From NCBI RefSeq assembly GCF_008370325.1, contig NZ_VNIP01000004.1:310001-374000 (forward strand): a DNA stretch of 64,000 nt, written 5' to 3'. Below, one piece after another: positions 1 through 7,738 of this stretch. The notes under the pieces are model-generated. The model was not told where the DNA came from, ran no database searches, and saw nothing but the letters and a program-made list of their open reading frames with translations. Position numbers and translations under genes: made by a program. Each line of letters opens with the position of its first letter. Within the stretch, counting starts at the first letter, position 1. This stretch comes from Martinezella tropici. GTDB lineage: Bacteria > Pseudomonadota > Alphaproteobacteria > Rhizobiales > Rhizobiaceae.

Positions 1-1
1 G

Positions 2-832
2 GCCTTGGTGATGCTCGGGCCAGATGTGCCGCAGGAAGCGGTCGATGCCTTCCGCAAGTCCTGGGGTCTCGACCAGCCTCTATGGATTCAATACATCGCC
101 TATATCAAATCGATCTTCACCGGCGATTTCGGCGTATCGATGCGCGACAAGGCTTCGGCGCTGCATCTGGTGCTGGAACGCGTGCCCGCGACCCTGCAAC
201 TGACGATCCCAGCCCTTGTTCTCAAGCTCGTCCTCGGCATCCCGGCGGGCGTCTATGCCGCCTTGCATCGCCAGAGCTTCACAGACCGCGGCGTCATCCT
301 TGCCGCCGTGCTCGGCTTTACCATTCCCTCCTTCGTCATGGGGCTGGTGCTCGTGCTGATCTTCTCGGTCATCCTCGGCTGGCTGCCCTCGGGCGGGCAG
401 GATACCTGGATGCATGGCATCCTGCCGACACTGACCATGAGCATCGGTGGGATCGGTATCCTCGCGCGTTTCTCGCGCAGCGCTATGATCGAGGTCATGG
501 GGCAACCCTATATCCGCACGGCTTCCGCCAAGGGGCTGACATGGCGCGACGTGGTCTGGAAGCATGCCCTGCCGAATGCGGCGGTGCCGATCGTCACCAT
601 CGTCGGCTTCATGGTCGGCTCGCTGCTTGCAGGCGCCGTCGTGGTGGAATCGATCTTTTCCTGGCCGGGCATCGGACGCCTGCTGGTGGTTTCCGTCAGC
701 AACCGCGACCTTGCCGTGGTTCAATGCATCCTGCTCATCATCGCCGCAGCAATGGTCGTGTCAAATCTCGTCGTCGACCTGCTCTACGGCTGGCTCGACC
801 CGCGGCTTCGGTCGCATGCGGCACGACACTGA
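2..832 (+). CDS. ABC transporter permease, DppB/OppB type (5' end cut off)
   Basis: Inner-membrane permease of a peptide/opine/nickel-type ABC importer. The frame is open from base 2, so the true start lies left of the window. About 276 codons are present against a usual 305-340, so roughly the first membrane helix is missing. Several hydrophobic segments are visible, and near residue 180 there is the EAA-loop region typical of this family (RTASAKGLTWRDVVWKHALPN). It stops 7 bases before a DppC-type permease, so the two very likely form the transmembrane heterodimer. The substrate is unknown; a glycerophosphodiesterase follows in the same direction, which hints at a phosphodiester or related solute, but that is inference. 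Confidence 0.9.
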   Translation, partial: ALVMLGPDVPQEAVDAFRKSWGLDQPLWIQYIAYIKSIFTGDFGVSMRDKASALHLVLERVPATLQLTIPALVLKLVLGIPAGVYAALHRQSFTDRGVILAAVLGFTIPSFVMGLVLVLIFSVILGWLPSGGQDTWMHGILPTLTMSIGGIGILARFSRSAMIEVMGQPYIRTASAKGLTWRDVVWKHALPNAAVPIVTIVGFMVGSLLAGAVVVESIFSWPGIGRLLVVSVSNRDLAVVQCILLIIAAAMVVSNLVVDLLYGWLDPRLRSHAARH

Positions 833-839
833 GGAAAAC

Positions 840-1721
840 ATGATGGCTACATCAGATCTTATCGAAACGCCGGTCTCCCGAAAGCAGGGCGGCCTGGTTT
901 CCTTCTTGCGTCGCAATGTGCCGTTTTCGGTCGCTCTCTGCCTGCTATGGCTTGCGGCCATGGTCGCGACCGCAATTTTCGCCGATCAGGTCCGCCCCTT
1001 CAACATTACTGCCATGGATCTGACCAGCCGGCTGTCTGCGCCGGGCGGAGCCAAGCATCTGCTCGGCACCGACGAACTCGGTCGCGATGTGCTTTCGCGC
1101 CTCATTCAGTCGATCCGGGTATCGCTCGTCATCGCCTTCGGCGCGACGCTGCTGTCTGCGATCTTCGGCACGCTGCTCGGCTTTCTGGCGGCGCAATTCC
1201 GCGGCTTCGTGGAGCATCTGGTCCTGATGCTCGCGGATTTCCAGGCGGCGCTGCCCTTCCTCATCATGTCGCTGGCGGTACTCGCCTTCTTCGGCTCCTC
1301 GATGCCGCTGCTCGTATGCTTGATGGGTTTCTATGGTTGGGAGCGCTATGCGCGCATCGCGCGAGGGCTTGCCATCGCCGCCGGGGCTCAGGGCTATGCC
1401 GCCGCGGTGGTGCAGCTCGGCGCGACGCCAATGCGCGTTTATCTGCGCCATATCCTTCCCAATGTCGCCTCGACGCTGATCGTTTCCATGACGCTGACTT
1501 TCCCTGAAATCATCCTGATGGAAAGCGGCCTGTCCTTTCTCGGCCTCGGTGTGCAGCCGCCGGAAACCAGCCTTGGCAACATGGTCGGCTTCGGCCGGGA
1601 ATATCTGACGCGTGCGCCCTGGATCATGCTGGCGCCTGCCATCGTCATCATGCTGACAACGCTTTCCATTTCGCTCGTCGGCGATTGGCTGCGCGACAAG
1701 CTCGATCCCACGATCCGATAG
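840..1721 (+). CDS. ABC transporter permease, DppC/OppC type
   Basis: Second membrane subunit of the importer, 293 residues. It has an N-terminal cytoplasmic arm, a first helix near residues 25-45, and the family motif around residue 75 (LGTDELGRDVLSRLI) that follows the extracytoplasmic domain in DppC proteins. The EAA loop (GATPMRVYLRHILPN) lies near residue 200. I chose the ATG at 840, just after the dppB stop; an adjacent ATG at 843 is equally possible. No ATPase or solute-binding gene of this system is inside the window, so they must be upstream or elsewhere. Confidence 0.9.
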   Translation: MMATSDLIETPVSRKQGGLVSFLRRNVPFSVALCLLWLAAMVATAIFADQVRPFNITAMDLTSRLSAPGGAKHLLGTDELGRDVLSRLIQSIRVSLVIAFGATLLSAIFGTLLGFLAAQFRGFVEHLVLMLADFQAALPFLIMSLAVLAFFGSSMPLLVCLMGFYGWERYARIARGLAIAAGAQGYAAAVVQLGATPMRVYLRHILPNVASTLIVSMTLTFPEIILMESGLSFLGLGVQPPETSLGNMVGFGREYLTRAPWIMLAPAIVIMLTTLSISLVGDWLRDKLDPTIR

Positions 1722-1733
1722 GAAATATGCTCC

Positions 1734-2477
1734 ATGACCTTGATTACCGGCCATCGCGGCGCCCGCAACCTCTGGCCCGAAAATTCGCTCACCGGCTTTC
1801 GCAATGCTGCTGCGTTGGGTGCGGATGCCGTCGAATTCGATGTCCATCTGACGCTGGCCGGCGAACTCGTCGTTATTCATGACCCGACCCTTGAACGCAC
1901 CGCCGAAAGCGCCGGTGCCGTACGGGAGCTGTCGATCGAGGGCCGCAAGGCGATCCGGCTGAAGGGCACGAACGAGACAATTCCGACCCTTTCCGAGGTG
2001 CTGCAAGTGCTTGCACCGAACGATGCGATCGACCTGCATGTCGAAATCAAGGTCGACGGGAATGGAACCCCTTACCCGGACATTGCGACGCGGGTAGCGG
2101 ATGAGCTCGCCCGCTTCGGCATCGAGGAACGCTCCTATCTGACCTCCTTCGATCTGTCGGTCCTGGAGGATTGCCGCCGTCATGCTCCAAAAATTTCGCG
2201 TCTCGTTTCCGTCAACGCCGCCTGGGCTGAAAGGTATGGCGGGCTCGCCGCCTTCATCGACCGGGTGGATGAGCTGGTGAAGATCATCGCCATCCACCAC
2301 GAGCTTATGGAAGCCGAATGGGATCTGATCCGCGATCGGCTGCCTCTGGAACGGCTCTGCGTCTGGACGATCAACGACGAGGCAAATATCCGCCATTGGC
2401 TGAAACGGGGTATCGGCAGCTTGACTTCGGACAGCCCCGATCTCGCATTGAAGCTGCGCTCGCTGATCGTGACATGA
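1734..2477 (+). CDS. glycerophosphodiester phosphodiesterase (UgpQ-like)
   Basis: Predicted cytoplasmic enzyme of 247 residues that hydrolyses glycerophosphodiesters to glycerol-3-phosphate and an alcohol. The GDPD N-terminal signature HRGARNLWPENS is at residues 7-18. The downstream EFDVHLT and VVIHDPTLERT segments carry the Glu/Asp and His residues expected for metal binding and catalysis, and a LHVEIK strand supplies another Glu. It starts 12 bases after the permease gene and is probably co-transcribed with it. That neighbourhood is unusual, because ugpQ normally accompanies the ugp (sn-glycerol-3-phosphate) transporter. Family assignment is firm; the physiological substrate is not. Confidence 0.9.
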   Translation: MTLITGHRGARNLWPENSLTGFRNAAALGADAVEFDVHLTLAGELVVIHDPTLERTAESAGAVRELSIEGRKAIRLKGTNETIPTLSEVLQVLAPNDAIDLHVEIKVDGNGTPYPDIATRVADELARFGIEERSYLTSFDLSVLEDCRRHAPKISRLVSVNAAWAERYGGLAAFIDRVDELVKIIAIHHELMEAEWDLIRDRLPLERLCVWTINDEANIRHWLKRGIGSLTSDSPDLALKLRSLIVT

Positions 2478-2592
2478 TCTTCCGCGCCGGCTGACGCGGC
2501 AGATCCGGCAGCGTCTCACTGACGGCGATGACCCAGGATGGCGTGCATATTCGTACCGGATCGATCCTCCACGGTGATCCGGAGTAGGGGCT

Positions 2593-3399
2593 CTAGCCCG
2601 CGATCGCCTTAACATATCTCTCAGCCGAGCGCTCCACCACGCGGTTGCCGTCGCTCTCGACCGTGCGGCCGGGGAATGCGCCATAGATCGTCTCGAACCG
2701 GTACGGCTGTACGGCCTGCGAAATTGCCGTAACCGCCTTGGCGGCGAGGGGAATGAGGTTCGGATAGCTGCGCATGAAGCTGACGAATTTGCGGTCCATG
2801 GTGACCTGCATGGTGTCGCCGACGAAAAGGGCGCCTCGGCCGCCCTCGAGCCAGGGACAATGGAGCACGGAACTGCCGTCAAAATGACCGCCGCAGCGGA
2901 TCATGGTCGCCTGGCCGATCCGCAGCGTTTCACCGGTCCACGGGCGCAGGGCGGAACCGGATCTTTGCATCCATCTGGCGTCATCGGCGTGGATATGGAC
3001 GGTTGCGTCGCCGCAAGCCGCACTCCACTCGATCATCGACGAATAGAAGTGGGGATGGGAGATCGCGATCGCGCTCAAGCCGCCAATGGCGGCAATCCGG
3101 GCTTTGCTGGCCTCATCGACGAGGCTGAGGCAATCCCAGAGGATATTGCCATCCGGACCTTCGATCAGAAATGCGCGCTGGCCAATGCCGAAAGAAGGCG
3201 AGATCTGCAGGCTGTGAACGCCTTCCGCTTCTTTATTCCAGGTCACGCTATGGGTTTGGCAAAGCGTTGCCATGTCGGTCCATTCCTGCCCTGATTGGGG
3301 CACGAATTGACGATCATCCTCGCATGTCGGGCAGGTTGACGGCGGCGCGTCGCTTTCGCGGAACTGCGTGCCGCATGTGATGCAGATAAAACACGTCAT
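2593..3399 (-). CDS. metallo-beta-lactamase-fold protein with N-terminal zinc ribbon
   Basis: 268 residues. The N terminus has two CxxC-like pairs (CITC near residue 6 and CPTC near residue 23) suggesting a small zinc ribbon. A metallo-beta-lactamase-like domain follows, with a GGLSAIAISHPHFYSS strand, a later CGGHFDGSS histidine and an LFVGDTMQV aspartate. The usual HxHxDH motif reads HPHFYS, so the Asp and third His are absent and the metal site must be modified. The start is supported by AGGA a few bases upstream. It converges with the glycerophosphodiesterase gene. Function unknown. Confidence 0.75.
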   Translation of the reverse strand: MTCFICITCGTQFRESDAPPSTCPTCEDDRQFVPQSGQEWTDMATLCQTHSVTWNKEAEGVHSLQISPSFGIGQRAFLIEGPDGNILWDCLSLVDEASKARIAAIGGLSAIAISHPHFYSSMIEWSAACGDATVHIHADDARWMQRSGSALRPWTGETLRIGQATMIRCGGHFDGSSVLHCPWLEGGRGALFVGDTMQVTMDRKFVSFMRSYPNLIPLAAKAVTAISQAVQPYRFETIYGAFPGRTVESDGNRVVERSAERYVKAIAG

Positions 3400-3789
3400 C
3401 TTGAAGTCCTCGACTGCTTGTCTTCCCAGCCTGCGGGCAGGGGGCGCCGCGCGACAGACGTTTTATGCTATATTGGCCAGACGTCGGACGGATCAAAGCG
3501 AAAAAGGCAAGGCAACGCCATCGGATAATATCGTTGCGGACCGAAAATCGTCGTTTTCAGACGAGCCTTTGCGGGCGAAATGGATATTCATCCTAAGTAA
3601 TGACAGGATTTATCTCATCCCATCATTATGATTTTAAACGATAAAAACATTCCTTCGTTTGTTTTATGACAATCTGGCCTTGCAAAAGGCGTAAAGACGA
3701 AGAACATAGTCGGCTAATAAAAGCTTAGTTAACTCGAGATGGTGATGTTCCGCATTTGTCCGGTCGTCGCTAACATACGGAGGACCGCT
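3400..3789. other. intergenic region, 390 bp, divergent promoters
   Basis: This gap separates the divergent metallo-hydrolase and Na/Pi symporter genes and must hold both promoters. It is clearly more AT-rich than its surroundings between about 3580 and 3730. I looked for a pair of PHO-box repeats (CTGTCAT-like) because of the phosphate transporter downstream. I found only isolated TGACA words near 3600 and 3666, not a proper box. No convincing short gene. Confidence 0.5.
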
Positions 3790-5475
3790 ATGGCGCTTAT
3801 TTTCGGCCTGGTTGCCTTGGCCGGCCACATCGCCCTGTTGCTATGGGGTACGCGCATGGTCCAGACTGGCATCCAACGCGCCTTCGGCCCGGATCTTCGC
3901 TCTTTTCTCGGCCGCGCCTTGAGCAACCGCATGAAGGCGTTTTTCGCCGGGATCGGTGTCACCGCGATCCTGCAGAGCAGCACGGCAACCGGCCTGATGG
4001 CATCGGGCTTTGCAGCCGGCGGGCTGGTGGACCTCGTGCCGGCGCTTGCCGTCATGCTGGGCGCTAATGTGGGAACGACCCTGATCGTGCAGGTGCTGTC
4101 CTTCGATGTCGCGGCCGCTTCGCCGGCGCTCATCCTTATCGGCGTCCTGATGTTCCGGCGGGTCGCGAATTCGCGCATTCACGATCTCGGCCGCGTCATG
4201 ATCGGGCTCGGCTTCATGCTTCTGGCGCTACATCAGCTGCTTGATCTGATGACGCAATATGAAGGGTCGAAAGCACTTGCCTATGTGCTGGATGGGATCG
4301 CCGCAACGCCGGTGCTCAGCATGCTTCTGGCGGCAATCCTCACATGGGCCGCCCATTCCAGCGTTGCCGTGGTGCTGCTCATCATGTCCCTGGCAAGCAA
4401 GGGTCTTGTCGATCTCGATCAGGCCTTTGCTCTTGTTCTCGGCGCCAATATGGGAACCGCGATCAACCCGCTGATCGAAGGGCAGTCGGGCGCCGATCTA
4501 TCCGTCAAGCGGCTGCCGATCGGCAACATGCTGACGCGCATTGTCGGGGTGATCGCGGTGATCGGTCTGCTCGAGCCCGCCACGCGCCTGTCGGCGATGG
4601 TCGACAGCGACAGCGGCCGTGCGGTCGCCAATTTTCACAGTGCCTTCAACGTCGTTCTGGCGGTGGTCTTCATGCCGCTGCTGCGGCCCTATGCCGATCT
4701 TTTGACGAAACTGCTGCCGCAGAAGATCGACGAGGCTGATCCGGCACGACCCAGATATCTCGATCCAGCCGCCAAGGAGACACCTGTGGTTGCTCTCGGG
4801 GCTGCGGCGCGAGAGGCGTTGAGGCTGGTCGACGTCTTGTCGGACATGCTCGCCGGCGCGAAATCGGCGCTATCGGACACCGATCGGCGGGCATTGGCGC
4901 GGCTGCGGTCGCTCGATAATATCCTCGACAGCCTCAACACTGCGGTTAAGACCTATCTGACTTCGATCGACCCCGATGAGCTCGGCGAAGCCGACAGACG
5001 GCGTTTGAACGAGATATTGCTGTTTTCGATGAACATGGAGCATGCCGGCGATGTTCTCGACCAGAACCTGCTGCCGCACCTGGCCAAACGCCTGCGCCGG
5101 GGTTTGAGCTTCTCGAAGGAGGGGCAGCTCGAGCTGGCAAGGCTGTTCGACCGATTGCAATCGAACCTGCGGACAACGGCAGCCCTGTTCATGACGCAGA
5201 ACGAGAGCGCCGCCCGCATGCTGGCGGAGGAAAAGGTGATCTTCCGCAAGGCGGAGCGCGAGGGTACGGAAGCCCATTTCCAGCGGCTGCGGCAGGGGGG
5301 CATCGAGACCGCCGAGACCAGCTCCCTCCATCTCGATCTGCTGCGCGATCTGAAGCAGATCAATTCCCATCTTGTCGCCGCCGCCGCTTATCCCGTTCTG
5401 GAAGAGCGCGGTGAACTTTTGCAGAGCCGTACGCCGAGCCCGGTGCCACAGACAGCCGTGACCGCGAATGACTAA
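3790..5475 (+). CDS. Na+/phosphate cotransporter family protein with PhoU-like C-terminal domain
   Basis: Inner-membrane phosphate symporter of the NptA/PNaS family, 561 residues from the ATG at 3790. That start has AGGA nearby; an in-frame ATG at 3739 would add 17 non-hydrophobic residues. The inverted repeat of the family is visible: GVTAILQSSTATGLMASG near residue 60 (QSST motif) and ILTWAAHSSVAVVLLIM near residue 190, where the second copy has AHSS instead of QSS. From about residue 340 the sequence becomes soluble and helical, resembling PhoU, a usual partner domain. The stop overlaps the Nudix gene by 8 bases, so the two are translationally coupled. Confidence 0.9.
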   Translation: MALIFGLVALAGHIALLLWGTRMVQTGIQRAFGPDLRSFLGRALSNRMKAFFAGIGVTAILQSSTATGLMASGFAAGGLVDLVPALAVMLGANVGTTLIVQVLSFDVAAASPALILIGVLMFRRVANSRIHDLGRVMIGLGFMLLALHQLLDLMTQYEGSKALAYVLDGIAATPVLSMLLAAILTWAAHSSVAVVLLIMSLASKGLVDLDQAFALVLGANMGTAINPLIEGQSGADLSVKRLPIGNMLTRIVGVIAVIGLLEPATRLSAMVDSDSGRAVANFHSAFNVVLAVVFMPLLRPYADLLTKLLPQKIDEADPARPRYLDPAAKETPVVALGAAAREALRLVDVLSDMLAGAKSALSDTDRRALARLRSLDNILDSLNTAVKTYLTSIDPDELGEADRRRLNEILLFSMNMEHAGDVLDQNLLPHLAKRLRRGLSFSKEGQLELARLFDRLQSNLRTTAALFMTQNESAARMLAEEKVIFRKAEREGTEAHFQRLRQGGIETAETSSLHLDLLRDLKQINSHLVAAAAYPVLEERGELLQSRTPSPVPQTAVTAND

Positions 5476-5956
5476 AAAGACCTATCTCCGCCGTCTGGCC
5501 GGCGAGGCCGACAAACTCTTCGCCGGCCGGTCCATCGAGCAATATGGCGCGATTTGTTACCGGCGGTCGCAGGGGCAGGAAGGTATCGAAATCCTTCTGA
5601 TCACCTCGCGCGATAGCGGCCGATGGGTCATTCCCAAGGGATGGGCGATGGACAGGAAGCTTCCGCATCAGGTCGCCGAACGCGAGGCCTGGGAAGAGGC
5701 GGGTGTCAAAGGAAAGGCCAGAAAGAAGCGCTTCGGCTACTACACCTATCTCAAAGTCCTCGCTACCGGCGAGACCGTCCCCTCTGTCGTTCAAGTCCAC
5801 CTTCTTGAAGTCGCCGAATTGGTCGATCGCTTTCCGGAGCGCGGCCAACGCCAACTGCAATGGTTTTCACCCCACGAAGCGGCTGCCCTTGTCCGCGAGC
5901 CAGAGCTGAAGAGCCTTTTACGCAGGGTGGGGGCGGCACTCGAGCCGGACAAATGA
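5468..5956 (+). CDS. Nudix hydrolase
   Basis: 162 residues, probably a cytosolic diphosphohydrolase of the diadenosine/diphosphoinositol polyphosphate type. The Nudix box is complete except for one place: G-x5-K-x7-REAWEEAGV, with Lys where the first Glu of the consensus stands. The metal-binding REAWEE core is intact. Preceding VIPKGW and following RFGYYTYLKVL fit the single-domain enzymes common in rhizobia. It overlaps the Na/Pi symporter gene, so polyphosphate or inositol pyrophosphate turnover linked to phosphate uptake is a reasonable but unproven idea. Exact substrate unknown. Confidence 0.85.
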   Translation: MTKKTYLRRLAGEADKLFAGRSIEQYGAICYRRSQGQEGIEILLITSRDSGRWVIPKGWAMDRKLPHQVAEREAWEEAGVKGKARKKRFGYYTYLKVLATGETVPSVVQVHLLEVAELVDRFPERGQRQLQWFSPHEAAALVREPELKSLLRRVGAALEPDK

Positions 5957-6011
5957 GGAAAGCGGCGATCGTCTCCTAATGGCGCTCCGCATAAATCGTA
6001 TTGATGCAGCA

Positions 6012-6293
6012 TTAAGCTTCAGAATTCGATAGGCGTGCACGAAGGCGTGCGAAGGTTTCTTTCGCAGTGCGGACTTTTCCGTTCTCGACCTGCTTATTGG
6101 TTAGCGCCAGCACCTTCAGAAGCGCCAGCGTTTCCTGCGTCTCCTCATATTGCGTAACGTCCTGAAGGACGGCTTTTGCCTTACCATACAATGTAATCAC
6201 GACAGGGTTCCGGTCATCGCCAAGCTGGCGAATGACTTCCGGTGCATGAGCCTTTAGATAACTGATGGGCTTGACCTGTTCTGAGAATTTCAT
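6012..6293 (-). CDS. type II antitoxin, Phd/YefM family (no toxin partner)
   Basis: 93 residues starting MKFSEQVKPISYLK, preceded by AGGAG at good distance, which decides the start against a longer frame that opens at 6464. The N-terminal half (PISYLKAHAPEVIRQL followed by RNPVVITLYGKAKAVL) is the Phd/YefM DNA-binding and dimer fold. The C-terminal half is a charged helix that normally wraps the toxin. The expected RelE/ParE/Doc-type toxin gene is on neither side: only 55 bases separate it from the converging Nudix gene, and no toxin-like frame lies upstream. It therefore looks like a solitary antitoxin or the remnant of a module. Confidence 0.8.
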   Translation of the reverse strand: MKFSEQVKPISYLKAHAPEVIRQLGDDRNPVVITLYGKAKAVLQDVTQYEETQETLALLKVLALTNKQVENGKVRTAKETFARLRARLSNSEA

Positions 6294-6462
6294 CGATCCG
6301 ATCTCCTTTTGACCAGAATATAGACCGTTAATGGTCTGACTCGAGGCATTGACTGATTGGCTGAAAGAGGAAGAGGAAAACTGTTTCGGTGGCGGGCGCT
6401 GGACGCCCAGAGAATCACCGGGATCATCTGCATGCCGGGCGGGCGGTATTGCGTTCATCCGC

Positions 6463-6492
6463 AACGTGCATTAATCGTATTTAATGCACGTT
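6463..6492. repeat. perfect 12-bp inverted repeat with 6-bp centre
   Basis: The arms AACGTGCATTAA and TTAATGCACGTT are exact reverse complements separated by TCGTAT, followed by AAAA on the plus strand. It lies 170 bases upstream of the antitoxin start, in a 309-bp stretch (6294-6602) without a convincing gene. Possible roles are a dimeric regulator operator, a strong hairpin, or the footprint of a mobile element. Confidence 0.6.
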
Positions 6493-6602
6493 AAAAGGGC
6501 ATTTCTGGCATAATCTATATTATGGAACTAAAGCCGATATGGCCACAGAAGAGAGAGTACCGCTGTGTGTTTCAAGTCGCTGCAGAGCCCCAATGATCGG
6601 GC

Positions 6603-6848
6603 TTAGCGAGCAACGTCGTCTGCGCTCACCAGGAGCTTATCGATCCGGCGACCGTCGAGCGAAACCTGAAGCTTCTGCATCCATGGTAGCGCAGGTATCC
6701 CCTTGAAGGGATCTCGTCCCTTGACCAACATACGACTGAAGTCGTTTGAGAATGCAGAAGACAGGGCGTAGACGTCTCCAACGTTGGAGAACCGTCCCGC
6801 GTACAGGCTCCTTCTGATAATCAAGGCACCTGAGATATGCACCCCTCG
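6603..6848 (-). pseudogene. possible 3' remnant of an unidentified gene
   Basis: The frame that ends at 6603 reads like protein over its last 70 or so codons (segments YALSSAFSNDFSRMLVKGRD and GIPALPWMQKLQVSLDGRRI). It has no plausible start of its own and abuts the stop of the dioxygenase gene at 6850. I do not recognise the family. It may be the C-terminal end of a gene whose 5' part was lost when the hydroxyquinol operon was inserted, or chance. Confidence 0.25.
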
Positions 6849-6849
6849 A

Positions 6850-7731
6850 TCACCGGGATGGTGCGAGCACGAAATCATGTTCAACTTTCCAGAATTTGCC
6901 GTCAAAGCCGAGCTCCTTTGCCCGTGCCGGATCATCCATGAGCCTGAACTCGGCCAGCAGGCTTTCCTTGACACCGAACACCGCATCGGAATGGATATAA
7001 GGGTCGTCTGGATCGAAGATGTGGGTCGTCAGCGTCTCGAAACCGTCCGCCTTGATGATGTAGTGCAGATGGGCCGGTCGGTACGGATGACGGCCGAGTG
7101 CGGCGAGCAATTGACCCACAGGACCATCGTCCGGAATTGGATAATATTTCGGCTTCACCGCCCGGAACCAATAATGCCCATCCTTGCCGGTGCGGAAGAT
7201 GCCGCGTAGGTTGAAATCGGGCTGGATGCCCTTCTGCTGGACATCATAGAAGCCTTCGTCATTCGCCTGCCAGACGTCCAGCACCGCGTTTTCGATCGGC
7301 CTGCCCTCGGTATCGAGAATGCGGCCGCTGATCACCATGTCCTCACCCTTTTGGTCGAGGCAGATATTGGCGCCCATCGGCAGTTCCGGCGCGTCAGCAA
7401 CATGGAAGGGACCGAGAACCGTGCTTTCCGAGGCGCCGGACGGCTTGCGGTTGTTGATCGCGTCCACCAGCATCGAGACGCCGAGGATATCCGATAGCAG
7501 AATGAATTCCTGCCTCCAGTCGGTGCAGGTATGGCCGGTGCGGGTCAGGAAGAGGATTGCCTCCATCCACTCGTCCTGCGTCGGCTCCAGCTCCTTCACC
7601 GCCTCATGCAGCTTGCGGGTGACAACCTCCATCACCTGCTTCAACCGCGCATCCCGGGCGTTGGCGTTGCGGCCGGTGACCACCTCGACGGAATTCTCCT
7701 CGGTGAAATAGCCTTTTTCTTCCACGCTCAT
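6850..7731 (-). CDS. hydroxyquinol 1,2-dioxygenase (intradiol ring cleavage)
   Basis: 293 residues, the usual length. It opens the ring of benzene-1,2,4-triol between the adjacent hydroxyls to give maleylacetate, using non-haem Fe(III). The N-terminal helical linker domain is present (residues 25-95). All four iron ligands can be placed: Tyr162 (EGFYDVQQ), Tyr197 (KYYPIPDDGPVG), His221 and His223 (RPAHLHY). The start MSVEEKGYF at 7731 gives the standard length and sits 7 bases after the monooxygenase stop. It is the last gene of the nine-gene operon and is clearly different from the second dioxygenase at 15346-16227. Confidence 0.92.
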   Translation of the reverse strand: MSVEEKGYFTEENSVEVVTGRNANARDARLKQVMEVVTRKLHEAVKELEPTQDEWMEAILFLTRTGHTCTDWRQEFILLSDILGVSMLVDAINNRKPSGASESTVLGPFHVADAPELPMGANICLDQKGEDMVISGRILDTEGRPIENAVLDVWQANDEGFYDVQQKGIQPDFNLRGIFRTGKDGHYWFRAVKPKYYPIPDDGPVGQLLAALGRHPYRPAHLHYIIKADGFETLTTHIFDPDDPYIHSDAVFGVKESLLAEFRLMDDPARAKELGFDGKFWKVEHDFVLAPSR

Positions 7732-7738
7732 GATTGCC

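Noticed and set aside
945..2882. A 645-codon open frame on the minus strand
   Set aside because: It lies antisense to the DppC permease and the glycerophosphodiesterase, both with clear family motifs. Its translation is low-complexity and rich in Arg, His and Gln, typical of an antisense shadow in GC-rich DNA.
3400..3789. PHO box upstream of the phosphate symporter
   Set aside because: Only isolated TGACA words were found, not two CTGTCAT-like repeats with 4-base spacing.
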